Shown here one piece after another: positions 1-11,389 of a DNA stretch of 64,000 nt. Position numbers and translations under genes: made by a program. The notes below the pieces were generated by a model, which searched no databases, was not told the DNA's origin, and worked only from the letters and a program-made list of their open reading frames with translations. Source of the stretch: Erythrophleum ivorense. Taxonomy: Eukaryota > Streptophyta > Magnoliopsida > Fabales > Fabaceae. Where the stretch lies: contig JAIUCV010000005.1 in the NCBI GenBank assembly GCA_026724425.1, forward strand, positions 32,833,784 to 32,897,783, written 5' to 3'. Position 1 is the stretch's first letter, and every line of letters starts with the position of its first letter.

Positions 1-698
1 CTATATAAAGCAGCATGAAAACCTATAAACTTCTGCTCTGTGGGAAGATAGTAATCATAAGCCACAAAATGTACCCAATCTAAGTTTTCCTGCATTGAAT
101 CAAAAGGGTAGCTCAAGGAGCCTTGGAGGTTATAACCTGTCATCATCAACATCAACTCTGGCTTGCCAGAGTTTCTTGCCTCAAAAGTTAAGGCTTCTCG
201 CCATTCTTTCAAAAGGGTTCCTATATTTGTAATTTCAGATGCCACCTTTGGCCCGATTCCATAAAGATCTAGGCCATGAAAGCCATATAGCCTAGCTGTT
301 ATAATGGAGGAATGAATGAATGATTTTCTATGAGAAGAATGGTTTATCATTGAGGAAAAAGTTGAAGATTGATCTTCTTCTCCTCCCCAGATGGATAGAA
401 GTGTTGTAAGAGATGGGTTTTGGCGCCTTACTGTGTGGGTGAAGGTGGAGAAGCTTTGCTCATCGGAGGAGTTGATAGAAAGTTTATAGTTATTGGAAGC
501 GTTTATATAAGCAAAAGCGCAGATGAGGTGTGTGAAGAGACTGGATTTTATGTCTGAAACAGAAATTTCACTTCCTGCATGGTAATAACCAGCACGAACC
601 CTAGAAGAGTTTTGTGAAGAAGAAGAAGAAGAAGAAGATTTGAGATGGAGAGAGAGAAGGAAGAGGTAGAAGGCAATTATAAGAAGTTTGGAAGCCAT
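1..698 (-). CDS. Class V chitinase-like (GH18) extracellular domain, N-terminal part, catalytic motif lost
   Basis: An open frame runs from an ATG at 698 to the window edge (about 232 codons) with no stop. Residues 1-20 form a hydrophobic signal peptide (MASKLLIIAFYLFLLSLHLK), then an eight-serine run and a plant class V chitinase (GH18) domain: RAGYYHAGSEISVSDIKSSL near 35, FTHLICAFA near 55, RKSFIHSSI near 124, and the distal strand WVHFVAYDYY. The expected SxGG strand reads SIWGG (102-106), and the catalytic DxxDxDxE motif reads HGLDLYGIG (141-149), so the acid/base Glu and two Asp are absent. The product should be exported but unable to hydrolyse chitin. Tobacco CHRK1, a receptor-like kinase with a GH18 ectodomain, is known to lack the catalytic Glu, so a kinase may follow beyond the edge (inference). 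Alternatives are a secreted chitinase-like lectin or a decaying paralogue. Start choice: signal peptide directly at this ATG and a TATA box 64 bp upstream. Confidence 0.88.
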   Translation of the reverse strand, partial: MASKLLIIAFYLFLLSLHLKSSSSSSSSQNSSRVRAGYYHAGSEISVSDIKSSLFTHLICAFAYINASNNYKLSINSSDEQSFSTFTHTVRRQNPSLTTLLSIWGGEEDQSSTFSSMINHSSHRKSFIHSSIITARLYGFHGLDLYGIGPKVASEITNIGTLLKEWREALTFEARNSGKPELMLMMTGYNLQGSLSYPFDSMQENLDWVHFVAYDYYLPTEQKFIGFHAALY

Positions 699-761
699 AG
701 GCTTGAAGAAGATTAATGTTGTCTCACTTTTTGTTGGTAAATGTTTTGCTGTTCAGGGTAG

Positions 762-769
762 GATTTATA
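762..769 (-). promoter_or_regulatory. TATA box of the GH18 gene
   Basis: On the minus strand this reads TATAAATC, 64-71 bp upstream of the ATG at 698. That predicts transcription starting around 730-740 and a short leader of about 35-40 bases. This is sequence inference only. Confidence 0.5.
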
Positions 770-1432
770 CACAACTGTGATCTTTTCGTTTATCCATCTG
801 ACTTAACCACGATGATGCATTCAATATTGTCTTTTTAATCCTAGTCAGACAGTTATATTTCTTTGTTAGTGCATTTTTAACTCGTGTTTCCAATCATTAA
901 TAAAAAAAAAAACAGATATTCATTGTTTATTTATATATATTTTTATGTTATTATACTCACCAATGTTCCCAGACTTTGTCAAATAATCAACTTTTTTGTA
1001 TATTGGATTTTAAATTGAGAGAACTCCAGAAATATTGAGCCGGGTCTAATTAAATAATAATAATTTTTATACCAACTGAGGTAATTTTCTTATTCTATAA
1101 TTTGATACATTGTTCATGGCCAAACACCTAGGTTTCAATTTCAATGCGCCGCGTAGGAAAGCTGCAAAAGGCACACTTTGCATATTGCCCGTTGACATTC
1201 TTGGTGGAAATTAGGTTCATGTAAGAAATGGAAAGCCCATGATGACTTTCCACCTTTTCCGGGAAAATTGGGTAGGTCATGCCCATAATTTCGAAGAAAA
1301 ATGGATAGCTTGTAAGTATATTTCAACATGACAGGCCCAGTTTTGATTTCATCATGGTGGGTCCAGAGAGGTAAAGTAAAAGAACAAATTGCCGCGATGA
1401 AATTAATATGACATCTTTTTGGGCCTCAAGAT
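770..1432. other. Upstream region of the GH18 gene, no gene seen
   Basis: AT-rich intergenic DNA. The short open frame near 1141-1329 (minus) has no recognisable domain. The stretch 1141-1260 is less AT-rich than its surroundings and contains a TTGAC (W-box core) near 1190, but I see no coding pattern. Nothing else can be supported. Confidence 0.4.
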
Positions 1433-1790
1433 TAAAATGGTATTTTTTAAACCTCAGTTGTGGGCCGAAAAAGGGTTAAAAAAATGGAAGCAATTTCCTT
1501 TTTTTTTGGTTTTTCGAACCCCAAATATGTAATCTAAGTATTAGTTGTAATTCTTTTATTGAAGTAGATCTTTAATTTTTTTTATTTTGAGAGACATAAA
1601 ACATAAAATGAATAAAATGGCCTTTTTTTAAAACCCAGTTGCGGGCCCAAAAATGGGGAAAAAAATATAAGGCATTGCTTTTTTTTTTTCTTTTGAACCT
1701 CAAATATGTAATCTAACTATTAGTTGTGATTCTTTTATTGAAGTAGATCTTTAATTTTTTTTAATTTTGATTTTTTTATTTAAAAATAAA
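1433..1790. repeat. Tandem duplication, two ~180-bp copies
   Basis: Copy 1 (about 1433-1612) and copy 2 (about 1613-1790) share AAAATGG, then CAGTTGTGGGCC versus CAGTTGCGGGCC, a T-rich run, CAAATATGTAATCTAA, and TTCTTTTATTGAAGTAGATC. The offset is 180 bp throughout. The copies differ by scattered substitutions, so the duplication is not recent. Confidence 0.8.
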
Positions 1791-2088
1791 TAAAACGTAA
1801 AATCAAAACAGTCTCCTAACTATCAACTTAAAAAATTGATAATTAAAATTAAAAAAATTAAAATCTAGATAATTCAAATTAAATTTGAATTTAGATCTGG
1901 ATAATTTCTCTATTGCTCCCCGTGAGGTAGCAAAATAAACCGAATTCCTATTTGTTGATGTGCACATAATCAAAGCAAAGAAAAAGCAAAGTAAAGTAAA
2001 GTAAATATATATATATATGTATATATATTCAAGATGCCAATAATGATTAAGATAAAGATCACTACTAAATTCTTAGCTATAATTAAAA

Positions 2089-2139
2089 TGAAAAAAGTAG
2101 AAATACTAAGAAAATGTATTTCTACTTTTATTTTTTTCA
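2089..2139. repeat. Small hairpin (inverted repeat)
   Basis: Arms TGAAAAAAGTAGAAATAC (2089-2106) and GTATTTCTAC followed by TTTTATTTTTTTCA (2116-2139) pair around a 9-base loop. The core GTAGAAATAC/GTATTTCTAC is perfect. It may be a short foldback element; no target duplication was found. Confidence 0.55.
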
Positions 2140-2297
2140 TATTTTAATAATAACTAAATATTAAATAGTTTTGAATTGCCAAAACGAAATATTAAATAGC
2201 TTTGTGCGAGCTCTTATTAGAACTCTTTCTAATAACTTGTTGCTGATAGCGTGACTTTATTAAAAATGATATATATTTTGAAAGATTGAAATAAAAA

Positions 2298-2712
2298 GAA
2301 TAAATTATATAGATCTCTTATGAGTTTTGCTAAAATTATATATATTTTTTATTTTCAATATATATATATATATACACTACATATATGAACCTATTTTGAA
2401 ATAAGAAATTGCGCTACACTTAGTTCAATTTTAAATGTTTTGATTAAAATATCCTTACATATGTTTTTTGTTAAATTTAATAAAAATAAAATCTCATCCT
2501 TTTTATTTTTGTTTGTACATATTTGAAAATAAAATTTACTCTTTTTTATTTTTATTTGTGCATATTTAAATATAATACATATTTGTATATTTAGTTTAAT
2601 AAAAAATATTTTAGTAAAAAAGGTTAAGTTGGACTAAAGTGTATATTTTGAAATTAAGGGATATGTTTGTATAATTTCAACAAAACTTATAAGAGGTCTG
2701 CATAATTTACTC
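2298..2712. mobile_element. MITE with ~150-bp imperfect terminal inverted repeats and 8-bp target duplication
   Basis: The left end reads GAATAAATTATATAGATCTC. The reverse complement of the right end reads GAGTAAATTATGCAGACCTC, and similarity continues inward through CTCTTATrAGTTTTG and ACACTTAGTTCAA/ACACTTTAGTCCAA. AATAAAAA flanks both sides (2290-2297 and 2713-2720). There is no coding capacity. The 8-bp duplication suits an hAT-derived MITE, though Mutator-type elements with 8-10 bp duplications are possible. AT richness weakens the duplication as evidence. Confidence 0.68.
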
Positions 2713-2805
2713 AATAAAAATATCAAAATTTAAATGATTAGACTAAGAAAAAAAAATCTTTCAAGGAGCAAAGCATCAATTCATTTATAAAACAAAGTTA
2801 AATTA

Positions 2806-2960
2806 TACTTATAGTCCCTATAGTTTCACCAAATTTTATATTTAGTCTCTATACTTTATTTTCGTATTTAGTCTCTATAGTTATAAAACATCTATAAAAG
2901 AGTCCCCGCTGTTGAAAATCATTATAATGCTGTCTAATGTATGTTGACATGGCAAACATA
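2806..2960. repeat. One end of a MITE-like repeat (TAGTCCCTATAGTTT family)
   Basis: The stretch contains TTATAGTCCCTATAGTTTCA and two later TTTAGTCTCTATA motifs, a layout common at the ends of plant Mutator-like MITEs. I could not find the opposing inverted end (GGGACTA-type) within the following 1 kb, so this is at best a truncated copy. Confidence 0.35.
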
Positions 2961-3930
2961 ATGCTAAGGTGGCATTATGTGAAAAAGAAGGTCAAACATA
3001 TGGATTAGTGAGATGCACACATAACCCAAAGAAGAAAAAGATGCATTTACCGTTGGCTAATGTGTTATGTAATTTTAATTCTCAAACAACAATTGTAGGA
3101 GTATTATTCTTCTTCCATTCTCCAATTAGTCATTAAAACGACTTTCCTTGCTACGTCTTTGAGTTCTTTTGCCCTTTTTCTTCATCGATTCATTGTTCAT
3201 CATCTCTTGGATACCCGTCCTAGTTTCATCTCCTTTCACTTCTTCCCCAACCCCACTTCTCCTCCCACACACAAACCCACTCTTCTTCACCACCTCTATG
3301 TTTATCTTTTGATATCTATGTTAAGGCCATGTGAAAATTCTCACTCCATATATATATATATATATATATAATACCTATTACAGGATGTTACAACCGGTCA
3401 ATCATGAAGAACCATCAAGCATGAATAATGAAGATCAAATGCTAGAAACTAGAAATAGAATCAACTTATAATGAAGAGAATAGTAGAAGAGATGTTAACA
3501 ACAGAACCTTCAAAGTCAACAAACCTCGAAGTGGAATCTTCCTCTCTCATTGGTGACCAAGAGCGACAAAGAATAGTGAAGAATAGAAGGCAGAAACTTG
3601 AAGCTCAAAGAGAAGAACAAAAGATTTGAAGATTGATGGTTATTGGAATGGCAAAGCTAGAAGAACATAGAAGATAAATCTCCCTCATTAATGACCAAGA
3701 ATGGAGAAGAAAGATGGAAGCATATTGAATGTTGAAGAGGAATTAAAAAAAAAAGCTTGGCAAAATGACAACATTTAGTTTCTTCGCCTTTTCTAGATAT
3801 TTCAGTGCATTTTGAAATGCACCCACAAAAAATTTTCAGGTTTGTACATACCTATATATACGTGTATCCATATCGGATATGCGTTCAATGTGAGTACACC
3901 ATTATTTTTGCTCCAAAGATGTAGCACAAC
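2961..3930. other. Repeat-rich spacer, no gene
   Basis: A CT-rich stretch (3150-3300), a (TA)n run at about 3350-3370, and a GA-rich stretch (3400-3780). In the GA-rich part the phrase CTCATTGGTGACCAAGA recurs as CTCATTAATGACCAAGA about 130 bp later. Short open frames here show no domain. It may be decayed retrotransposon sequence, but I cannot assign it. Confidence 0.35.
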
Positions 3931-3939
3931 AACTGAGGA

Positions 3940-4420
3940 ACTTAAATCTTTTGTCATAGTAGATGCACTATAATCGCATAGAGGAAGAGAAGATTGAAGA
4001 ATTTTGTATTCTTTTTAAAGTTTGGATGTCTATGTCCTCTCTTCTGTTAGAAAGAAGAGAATTAGAAAGAGGAAGGGATGGAAGTTTCTAAGAAAATTAT
4101 CATATCACTAATTCCATAATCAGTTCGCACTCCTAAATAACTTCCCTTTAATTTTTTTTATTAAAAATAAATAAATCATATAACTATAGTAACCAACCCA
4201 TTTTATTTTTGAATTTTAAAATTCAAAAAGCAAAATGCAAATTATTATTAATTAACTAATTATTATTTAGTTGATTAAATTGGGTTGATGGGTCAAGTTA
4301 TGGGTAAGACCATCATGAGTGGCCCATTTTCCTATATCTCTCTCTTGCACATGATGAGATGAATAACATAGAACTCTTCACTCCTCTTAGACTTTCATAC
4401 CAAGTGCTCTACTACAATCA
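3940..4420 (-). repeat. Copia LTR remnant (3' LTR of the minus-strand element)
   Basis: It matches 25230-25590 in the same orientation: AAGAAGAGAATTAGAA, GGATGGAAGTTTCT, CTCCTAAATAACTTCCC, TTTTATTTTTGAATTTTA, then the TTAATTAA-rich stretch and GGGTCAAGTTAT. Pairing two direct copies around the copia coding remnants identifies them as LTRs. The true LTR edges were not resolved. The following 4421-5045 is AT-rich non-coding DNA that probably belongs to the same element. Confidence 0.6.
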
Positions 4421-5449
4421 CTTAGCATAAATTTTTAGTGTTCTTACACTAGAAATTTTATTATAGCACTAGTATAAAAGAAGCATCCCTTAGATATATA
4501 TTACACACTTATTTATGTGCCTCAGATGCCCTAAAATTGCCCATGTACACTATATTCTATACCCATTACAAATCTAACCTCTCTTGAGTTTAATTTTAAT
4601 CAAATTGCCTTATCATATGCATAGTATTCACACTTATGATGTTACAAAAAATAACTTCATAAAGCACACTTTAGATACTAGCATAGTTGTATATATATTA
4701 GATAATCTTCCTTTTGCCACATACTATTTAAATCAAAATCAATTATTTTTCTGACAATACTCCTTTAAATCTTATTATCATAAACGTAGGATAAGTAACA
4801 AATGCTAACCTATCTCCTTATGATATTGTCAAAGACATAAGTGCATCTATGAAAGGATTCGTCCCTTTCTAGGACTCATAAAATAATGAAGTAGGAATTT
4901 ATTTACTTACTTCCTAATTACAGCTATGCTACGATATTTCTCCTATTTCATGAAAGTATACGTTAATTTGATTTATTTATCAACATCATATAGATCTTAA
5001 TCAAGAGACACATAATGCCTAATTTTAATTTTACCATTCCACTTGCCTTATGTAATGTTCGATTTTCATTAAACAACAGAAACAGATGCAATTACAAAGC
5101 AGGTCACCCGAAATAAATTAGTTAAGGTCTCAAAATATTTAAATAGCATTTTAGACTTTTAAAAATGAGAATCCCAAGCTCAAATGGAAAGAAAAATGGA
5201 ACTAAAATGAAGAAACGAAATTGAACGAAAAACTTATGAAACATAATGGTATTTTCATAATTTTAAGCAAATTTTGGAATTCACATAGGAAGGCTTTTAA
5301 AATGAAAGCTTTGAGTTTTCGGGAGTTCTCAAAGGTCATGAAAATCATGGAAAGCTTGATAAGCATGAATTTTATATGTTTTAATTCTCCTAACTTAAGT
5401 ATTTTAATGAGCAAATATAGCTTAAGGAGTTTAATTTAGTAAAATTTAA

Positions 5450-7542
5450 TGTTAGTAATCATTTGTGCACTCAAGGAAATTATTTACAAACTTTTAGAAT
5501 TTTAATGCATAAATTTATTTAAATAAGTTTGTAAATTTTTCTATTGAATTGTTTTTACTTCTTGTGCAAATTTTCAATGCAAATTTGAGCTTGAATGGAA
5601 ATTCAATTGAAGGAGAAATGAAGGCTTCATGTGTACAATTTGATGAGAAAAATTTACAAGCAAGAGCTATGGGTTGTCGCATGCAGAGCTGCACGTGGAG
5701 AGCAAGGAACTATTGGTTTTTCTGCTCACCTAGGTTCCATTTAATGTTCTTGAAGTCCTAGAGGAGAAGCTCAAGTTTTATTTGCTGTGAACAGAAGCTT
5801 GCATGGGCTGGAGGAGAGCATTTGCACGTGGGAGGCAGCATCAGGGAAGTTCACAAGGAAGAGGACCATCCACGAAAGCACTTGGCTGGAGCTTTTGAGC
5901 AGAAATAGTTACAGGTTTTGGTGTGTTTTTTAGAAGAAGAAAACATGAGTTAGCATCAGTACATAAGCTGGGAGTCTGCCATGGTTTTGGTTAAGAGAGG
6001 CTGAACACGTGATACAAAAGAAGCAACGTGAAAGGAGTATGAAGCCATGTAAAGAAGAAGCATGAGCTGGGAGCCAACAGTGAGAAAAATGACGCTAGAA
6101 AAGAGCTTGAGCTGCATAGATGAACTATGGTTTGGTGAAGGAAAATGAAAAACACAAGAGCATGCAGAAGTTAACGTAAAGGCTACGGGGAAGCCACAAA
6201 GATGAGAAGTTTCACGTAACAAATGAAAGAAGAGAGGCCACGGGCTAAACGTGCTGACTATAAAAAATGAACCCATGCAAAGCCATGTAAGAAGAACACG
6301 AGCAGAACGAAGAGAAGCAGAAACAAGAAGAAAGCTGTATGAAAAGAAGGCAGCTCACATGAATTTGAATATTATATTTAGCTTTAAAATGGGGCCCACC
6401 TTATATTCACATGAAGAAGCTACGGTCAGAATTGAAAGAAATCGAATGAGAAGGGATGAAAGGGTTGAGCACGTGGAATCATTAAAAGAAATCACGTGAG
6501 AAAGCCATCCATCGTATTGAAGTCCGTCATTAAGAATCAGGTTATTAATAATTCGTCGATTCATTCATTGAGATTCCATTCCAGATGTCGTATTCGTCCA
6601 TTCGCACGCCCCCTTCAACCAGCAGCCATCTCCTCTATTCCCACTCCATTCTTTCCATTCAAATGAAGCTTTAATCTCCATCTGTGGCTAGCTAGGAGGA
6701 AGATCCTTGAAGAAGCTTGAATCTATTGATTAGAAAAGGAATTTTAGCTAAGATTCATCTCTTTCTACACTTTTCTTTATCTTGCATTTTCTTGGTTAAG
6801 ATTGTATTAGATTGGAGAATTGTTTTGTTTATAATTAGTGGCTGGTTAGACATTAATTAGGAGATTATTTTTGTTTGATTAATTGATTGAATCAAGTTCT
6901 GAATTGTTCATTTTTCTCTAATTTCCATGTGTGCCTCAAAGGTGTTCGATAAAATGCATGGATGAAATTATGTGCTTGAATGTTAAATTTGAGAATTCCT
7001 TAATGTTTAGTTGGTTAATTAAACATCTTTGGATGATGATTCAAAGGTTAATTAATTAGTTAATCAATCAAATTAGATGTTCAAAGATCCTAAAACAAGA
7101 GTTAGCGATTTGATGCGGAATTGAGGTTTCAATTCAACGTTAGATTGTTAATTTCTTGAATCTTGAGTGGTAACCCAAGATAACTTGTTATGAACACATT
7201 AGGAACTCTTAGACCAGAATTAATAATAATTGGGCTAGGATAAGGATAGTGGATACCAAGGAACAAATTCAAAGCTAATCATAAGACCATCATCCACCCA
7301 TAATTCATCCAATTAGATAGAATTTAGGAACTTTATTTTAATTTCATTTTACTTAGTTAATTCAATCAAAAACCCCCTTTAGTTTAGAAATTTTTAGAGT
7401 CTTTTAACATTTGGAAAATTCAATTAAACATTAAACTCCAATTCCAAGAGAGATGACCTAGGTTGTGCCACTAGCTGCATATTTAGTTCAACCTAGTTTT
7501 ATTTTGATGGTTGCGCGACAAGCCTCTCAAAACTCTAGGACA
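5450..7542 (+). mobile_element. 2.1-kb LTR (Athila/Tat-like) nested in LTR-1
   Basis: It starts TGTTAGTAATC and ends CTCTAGGACA, flanked by TTTAA (5445-5449) and ATTAA (7543-7547). Without it the host LTR reads AAGGAGTTTAATTTAG... into ACCCTTCC, matching LTR-2 at 11670-11720 (AAGGATCATTAGAATAG...ACTCTTCC), which supports both edges. Its content (GAGAGATGACCTAGG, CCCCCTTTAGTTTAGAAA, GTGGTAACCCA) resembles LTR or leader sequence of Athila/Tat gypsy elements (recognition from memory, not alignment). No PBS or coding region follows, so it looks like a solo LTR. Five CACGTG motifs lie at 5692-6498. Confidence 0.65.
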
Positions 7543-9102
7543 ATTAAAACCCTTCCGATGGATATTTGTCAATGTCAGTGTACCTAAACTTTCACAGATT
7601 CGTTCGGGAATGTTTTAACTTTAATTTGAGTGATTCCAAAGGTATTTTACTAAAGTGGAAATCTAAATTTTATAATGGAGAAAACAATTCTCAAAAAGAA
7701 GCTAAAAAGAACTAAAGATGAAAATGCCAAAACAAAAAGGCAAAATTAAAAATTTTGAAAGTCTTTCTTCCTCCCACCTATATATATAGGGTGCCCCACC
7801 TCCTCACTCATTTAGACACAATTGTTTCTACCGTAATCTAGAGGAGAAAGCTAGTGCTTGAGGCACACCAAAGGGAAAAGAAGAGAAGGAGAAATCCAAG
7901 GTAGAAACATATGGAATTTCTTAGTTTTTTCATGCTTTCTCTTTAGCAAACCTTTTCTCCTCCACTTCTCTTTCTTTCCCATGATTATATTGAAGTTTAT
8001 GGATCTGTTTTGAGGGAAGAATAGAGGGAAAAATTCTGATTTTAAGAGAGGAGGCCAAAGAAAGGAAGAACCAAGCAAGAAAGCAAGAAAAAATAAGATA
8101 AATCTTCCTTCCATGGTAGCCACCTCTTGCTTCCTCCTTCTCCTTAGTTTGTCCCACTCATGAAGCTTTAAGAGGGCTTGGATTTTGGACAGAACCAAGG
8201 GTGAATCTTAGGAAATAGGGTGTGGAGAATAAGAATATGCAAAGGGAATTAACAAATAACCATAGAAATTTAAGATAGCAAATCTAGGGTTTTAAATGTT
8301 CCTTGCAAAATCTGATTTGATACTTTAATTCCTAGGCCTAAATAAGTGTTTGAATGAGCTCCTAAGATCTCTAGAAGTCTCTCCATATGCATCCTCCATC
8401 AAGAAAACAAAGCACACTTCCATGGAGGCTAAATGCTTCTTAGTCTCGGTCTAAAGCGGATGAGACACCTAGGGAGAGTTTTAAATTTTTTCAAACTCAT
8501 TTTTGAGTCATATATGATGAATGAAAATGAAGAAAAACCTTAGAAAAAATTTAGGAGGCCTAAAGAATGAATTGGTGCCTTAGGTTCCATAATATGACCT
8601 AAAGAAGCAACATGTAGTTAGGTTCTTTATTTTAATTCTATGATAACTCTAAGAGGCTTAAAAAGAGTCAAGAATCATACATGAAAGGAAAAAATGGAGC
8701 CTATAACTCATTTGATGGGTGCTACTTCATTAAGTGCATTCTTGGAATCATAAAGGGGTTAATAGACCAAGTTTGTATTTAAGGAAGATGTGTCACCTTA
8801 GAATTAATTCCATAAACCTAATTGACTTTTATAAATTGTGTTTAAGCCAGTCCTACACCCTTATGTGTGTGAAGCCAAAGAAGGGAGAGTAAATTCAAGG
8901 AGAAAAGTATGTGGTTACATCCAAGGTAGCTCACTCCTCCTTCTCTCATGCATGAATGTATGCTTAGTTTGTCTTTGAATGTGTGTATGTGTATTTTAAT
9001 CTATGAAAAGTGTTCTAACATGAAATCTTATTCCATGGTACCATGATAATGCATTATATTTTCAAATGATATTTATTTAATTTGCTTAGGTTTGCTTGAG
9101 TG

Positions 9103-9290
9103 TGGAGAAGCCAATAACTCTTAGCCATGGTGAAGATGAGCCAAGAACCTTTAAAAATGGTTGAAACAAAGCAAAGTATCTCCCATGAGTAAGATTGAGC
9201 CAAAATCTCCTTAAGAAAATAGGTGAGGCAAGTCTAAAATTCATAAGTAAATGGGTGAGGCTAATCCACTTACTTGGCAAACCTATGGGT
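9103..9290 (+). repeat. Degenerate ~31-bp minisatellite in LTR-1
   Basis: Irregular repeats of a unit like GGTGAGGyTAAGCCAAAAGTC: for example GAGTAAGATTGAGCCAAAATC and GGTGAGGCAAGTCTAAAA. The same array is clearer in LTR-2 and LTR-4 at the corresponding position. Confidence 0.6.
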
Positions 9291-10897
9291 GCCTTGTATG
9301 ATTTACTCACATGCCAAGATTACTTCTTGAATGTTCATGTCATCCATTATGCTCATGCATTCATTTTCAAGACTCGTTTTGCATCTTTTATGTGTGATTG
9401 AAAGGGAAATGAGCTATTGGGATTCTTTGAATCTCATTCCATCATCTCCAATGTTCTAATATGCTAGGTGGACCAAGTGAACAAGGTAATAGGAGCCAAC
9501 AACTTGAAAAATAAGAGATTGATAACAATTTGCATAGATTTTGCTTCTTTATAGCCTATATTAGTGGCAAATGTTGTAATTCTTTATTGTATATATCCTA
9601 TGACTTCATGAACATGTGTAATTATGCTAATGTATCATGTACAAATGAGAATTTATGTTATGTGAATGTTACAATGCAAATTGGGTATGTAATGGCAAGA
9701 TTAGCATTATGGAAATTTGTGTATGGCATGGGGTGAGAGTGTGAGTTTCCAAATTCTGGATTTGTGCACCTTTGAGACAAGTTTATAATATCATTTTGGT
9801 GCAATCCCATGTGGTAAAGTGGCCACACAAGCTTGAGAAGCAAAATTGGGCACTTTGATGCTTGTAGAGATTATAAAAATGACCAAACTGGAACCCTATG
9901 GCACAAACTGACCAAATGGATGAAATTTCTCATGAAATTTGGCAGACATATATAACTTATTGAGATATTTTTGAGAATTTAAAGTACAAAAAAATTAGAG
10001 CTCTACAAAATTAATTATGAGTTTTCAAAGTTGGGATTTTTCTGTTGTTTTGGTGCATGTACTATTCATATGGTTAGTTTTGTGTTCTATGTCATCCGAT
10101 GGACAAATGGTATCCAATGTTTATGAAATTTTACAAAAATAAACTAGAGATTATAAAATTTCTGTGGCCACCAAGATCACCTCATTTGGAAATCTAAGCA
10201 GAGAGTTACGAATTTTGAAAGTTTAATGTTAGTACTAGTAGCACCACTTGACCTCTAGTACTATTCTATCATAATTCAATTTCTAAATGAACTTGAAGTA
10301 GTTTAGATATATTTTTCTCTTAAATTTAACATCGGTAGCTTCTCAAATTGACTGAATTTTTATGATTTTGATTTATTTAGAATTAGTTATGAATTTTCAA
10401 AGTTTATGACAGTAACTTGTGATAGTAGCCCAGACAGCTAAGACCTTGGGTGATTTTCGAATATCAAATATCTTTTACTTGATGTCTTATGATCTAGAAT
10501 TATTTTTAACATAAAATAAACATCTGTAGCTTTTTATAATGGTAAAGAATACATGATTTCTATTTTTTTAGAATTAGTTATGATTTTTTAAAATTTATGA
10601 CAAAAAATATGAAATTTTGTTCGAGGTTGAACTATGGTATTTTATGTGTTTCTTCCACTTGCACAAGTTCTAGGCCACTTTTGATTATGGATTTGAGTTG
10701 TATATATGTAATTAAATATGAGAATGAGATACATGAGTCCATGTGGTCCACGAGACATCAAATGAAAAATTCATACACTACACAACGTTAAAATACTCAT
10801 TATTTTAATATCATTTTCCTTACTTCTTCATGAAATACATGATGTGAGACATGACGATAATATGAGATAAGTTAGAAAGTTATGATGTTACACCTTC

Positions 10898-11384
10898 TGT
10901 GGTACGTAGAAGAGAATTTGCATATGGTTACAAGTATTATGAATGGTAAGAATCAATAATTCAATCCATATATAGTTATGTGTTTGGATGTCATTTCAAC
11001 TTTCATTTCCCATTTTTGTCAAAGCTCTTCTTTATTCCATATTGGTGCTTCTGCTATCTCACATGGCAAACACAAATATTTCATCTTTGTTCATTCCTTA
11101 TGAGTGCCAAAGGTGATTATTATGTGAGAGAGTAACCTTATTAACATGTACGATACACTATCATTATGTATATGCCATTTATGATGATGGCATGACACAT
11201 CTATTTAGTCAAAAATTAAGTTGAGATAAGATGTGATACTTTATGTTCTATGTATACCAAAAGATTTTATGTCTTCTTCATGCATATCTCTAGGTATACG
11301 TTTTATTAAGGGATCAACTAATGTTGTATGCATAGATATATTTTAGACTAATACTCTTCTGTGCTATTGATCTATCTTATTATT
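10898..11384 (-). pseudogene. Copia RNase H C-terminal tail and 3' non-coding sequence
   Basis: On the minus strand from about 11336 to 11230 a frame reads MHTTLVDPLIKRIPRDM then KSFGIHR, the conserved tail of copia RNase H (x-T-x-x-x-ADPLTKxxP...). It ends in a stop. The main RNase H body lies at 14604-15010, displaced by LTR-2. The remaining 10898-11229 is non-coding and should precede the 3' LTR. Decayed: frame changes are needed just upstream. Confidence 0.72.
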
Positions 11385-11389
11385 GTATC

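Larger units (their letters stand above)
5051..10892 (+). mobile_element. Solo LTR, copy 1 (LTR-1), interrupted by a second LTR
   Basis: It starts TGTAATGTTCG and ends GATGTTACA, flanked by CCTTA (5046-5050) and CCTTC (10893-10897), an imperfect 5-bp target duplication. It aligns with LTR-2 near both ends (AAATAAATTA near 5110; CTTCATGAAATACATGATGTG near 10845 resembles the end of LTR-4). It has no coding capacity; about 3.74 kb remain after subtracting the nested LTR at 5450-7542. A TATA-like TATATATATAGGG lies near 7781. TGTAAT...TGTGACA termini and 3-4 kb length suggest a chromovirus-type (Tekay/Del) Ty3/gypsy LTR; without any internal region this lineage is inference. Confidence 0.72.

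Noticed and set aside
5221..5439. Open frame of 72 codons (and an overlapping minus-strand frame at 5202-5414)
   Set aside because: Both strands are open over the same AT-rich DNA inside LTR-1, with no domain; they are chance frames.
5956..6276. 106-codon minus-strand open frame
   Set aside because: It lies inside the nested 2.1-kb LTR and is overlapped by other open frames; no recognisable protein.
7851..8198. 115-codon minus-strand open frame
   Set aside because: It falls in LTR-1 sequence shared with LTR-2 and LTR-4, where it is not kept open.
7553..10897. CCTTC at about 7551 and 10893 as target duplication of a shorter LTR-1
   Set aside because: The left side would not start with TG, and similarity to LTR-2 extends further left; the pair 5046/10893 with a nested LTR explains the data better.
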